This document shows, piece by piece, positions 63,902-64,000 of a DNA stretch of 64,000 nucleotides. The notes beneath the pieces were generated by a model. That model searched no databases. It had not been told where the DNA came from and saw only the letters and a list, made by a program, of their open reading frames with translations. The position numbers and the translations under genes are program-made. This DNA is from Hydractinia symbiolongicarpus (lineage: Eukaryota; Cnidaria; Hydrozoa; Anthoathecata; Hydractiniidae). The stretch spans positions 22,841,501-22,905,500 of the forward strand of contig NC_079878.1 in assembly GCF_029227915.1 (NCBI RefSeq). The letters are read 5' to 3'. Within the stretch, counting starts at the first letter, position 1. Every line of letters begins with the position of its first letter.

Positions 63902-64000
63902 TCTCTTATAATAATACAGAGAGTGTGTGTGTCTGTGACAGGCAAAGTGAATGTGTTCATTTTCTTTAAAGGAGTGGTCCTACGAAATTTTCGATTTTTT
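63902..64000 (+). mobile_element. 5' end of a Helitron, cut by the window end
   Basis: Starts TCTCTTATAATAATACAGAG right after a host A and shares GACAGGCAAAGTGAATGTGT with the Helitron at 54172. The rest lies outside the window. Confidence 0.6.

Overview
This window looks like nuclear DNA from an early-branching animal, most probably a hydrozoan-type cnidarian. The evidence is AT-rich sequence, GT-AG introns of about 80 bp to several kb, metazoan-only gene families (Eph receptor tyrosine kinases), and a dense load of Helitrons, MITEs, SINEs and LINE relics. The phylum is an inference. There is no bacterial operon structure, rRNA, CRISPR array or functional tRNA gene.

Layout. 1-2537: 3' part of a dead non-LTR retrotransposon (endonuclease plus reverse transcriptase). 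3794-13309, minus strand: an 11-exon SLC35E2-like nucleotide-sugar/triose-phosphate-type transporter of 473 aa, rebuilt exon by exon with matching intron phases. 13310-17830: intergenic. 17847-27986, plus: Eph receptor copy 1, 15 coding exons, 958 aa. 28775-30095: head-to-tail array of four very short Helitron-like units, split by a 714-bp MITE. 30558-30740: LINE C-terminal relic. 32443-34811, minus: two-exon secreted PAN-like plus F-type lectin/discoidin-like protein, with a second mini-Helitron dimer and a SINE in its intron. 35322-35796: TA-flanked MITE. 37097-43260: copy A of a long repeat of unknown class. 44280-50962, plus: Eph receptor copy 2, 15 coding exons, 955 aa. 54172-57270: decayed Helitron with HUH replicase and Pif1-like helicase remnants. 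58108-63900: copy B of the long repeat. 63902-64000: the start of another Helitron.

How the parts relate. The two Eph genes are a tandem duplicate pair. All intron positions and phases correspond, and ten of fifteen coding exons have identical lengths. The kinase and SAM halves are close, the ligand-binding halves are very different, and the tails differ (copy 1 ends in a PDZ-ligand-like S-C-V, copy 2 does not). Both carry Ala in place of the third glycine of the kinase P-loop. The SLC35 and lectin genes lie on the opposite strand and have no evident functional tie to the Eph genes. The clearest unusual structure is the set of 110-193-bp Helitron-like units. They begin with TC, end with a hairpin followed by CTAG, are joined CTAG|TC head to tail, and as arrays sit exactly between host A and T.
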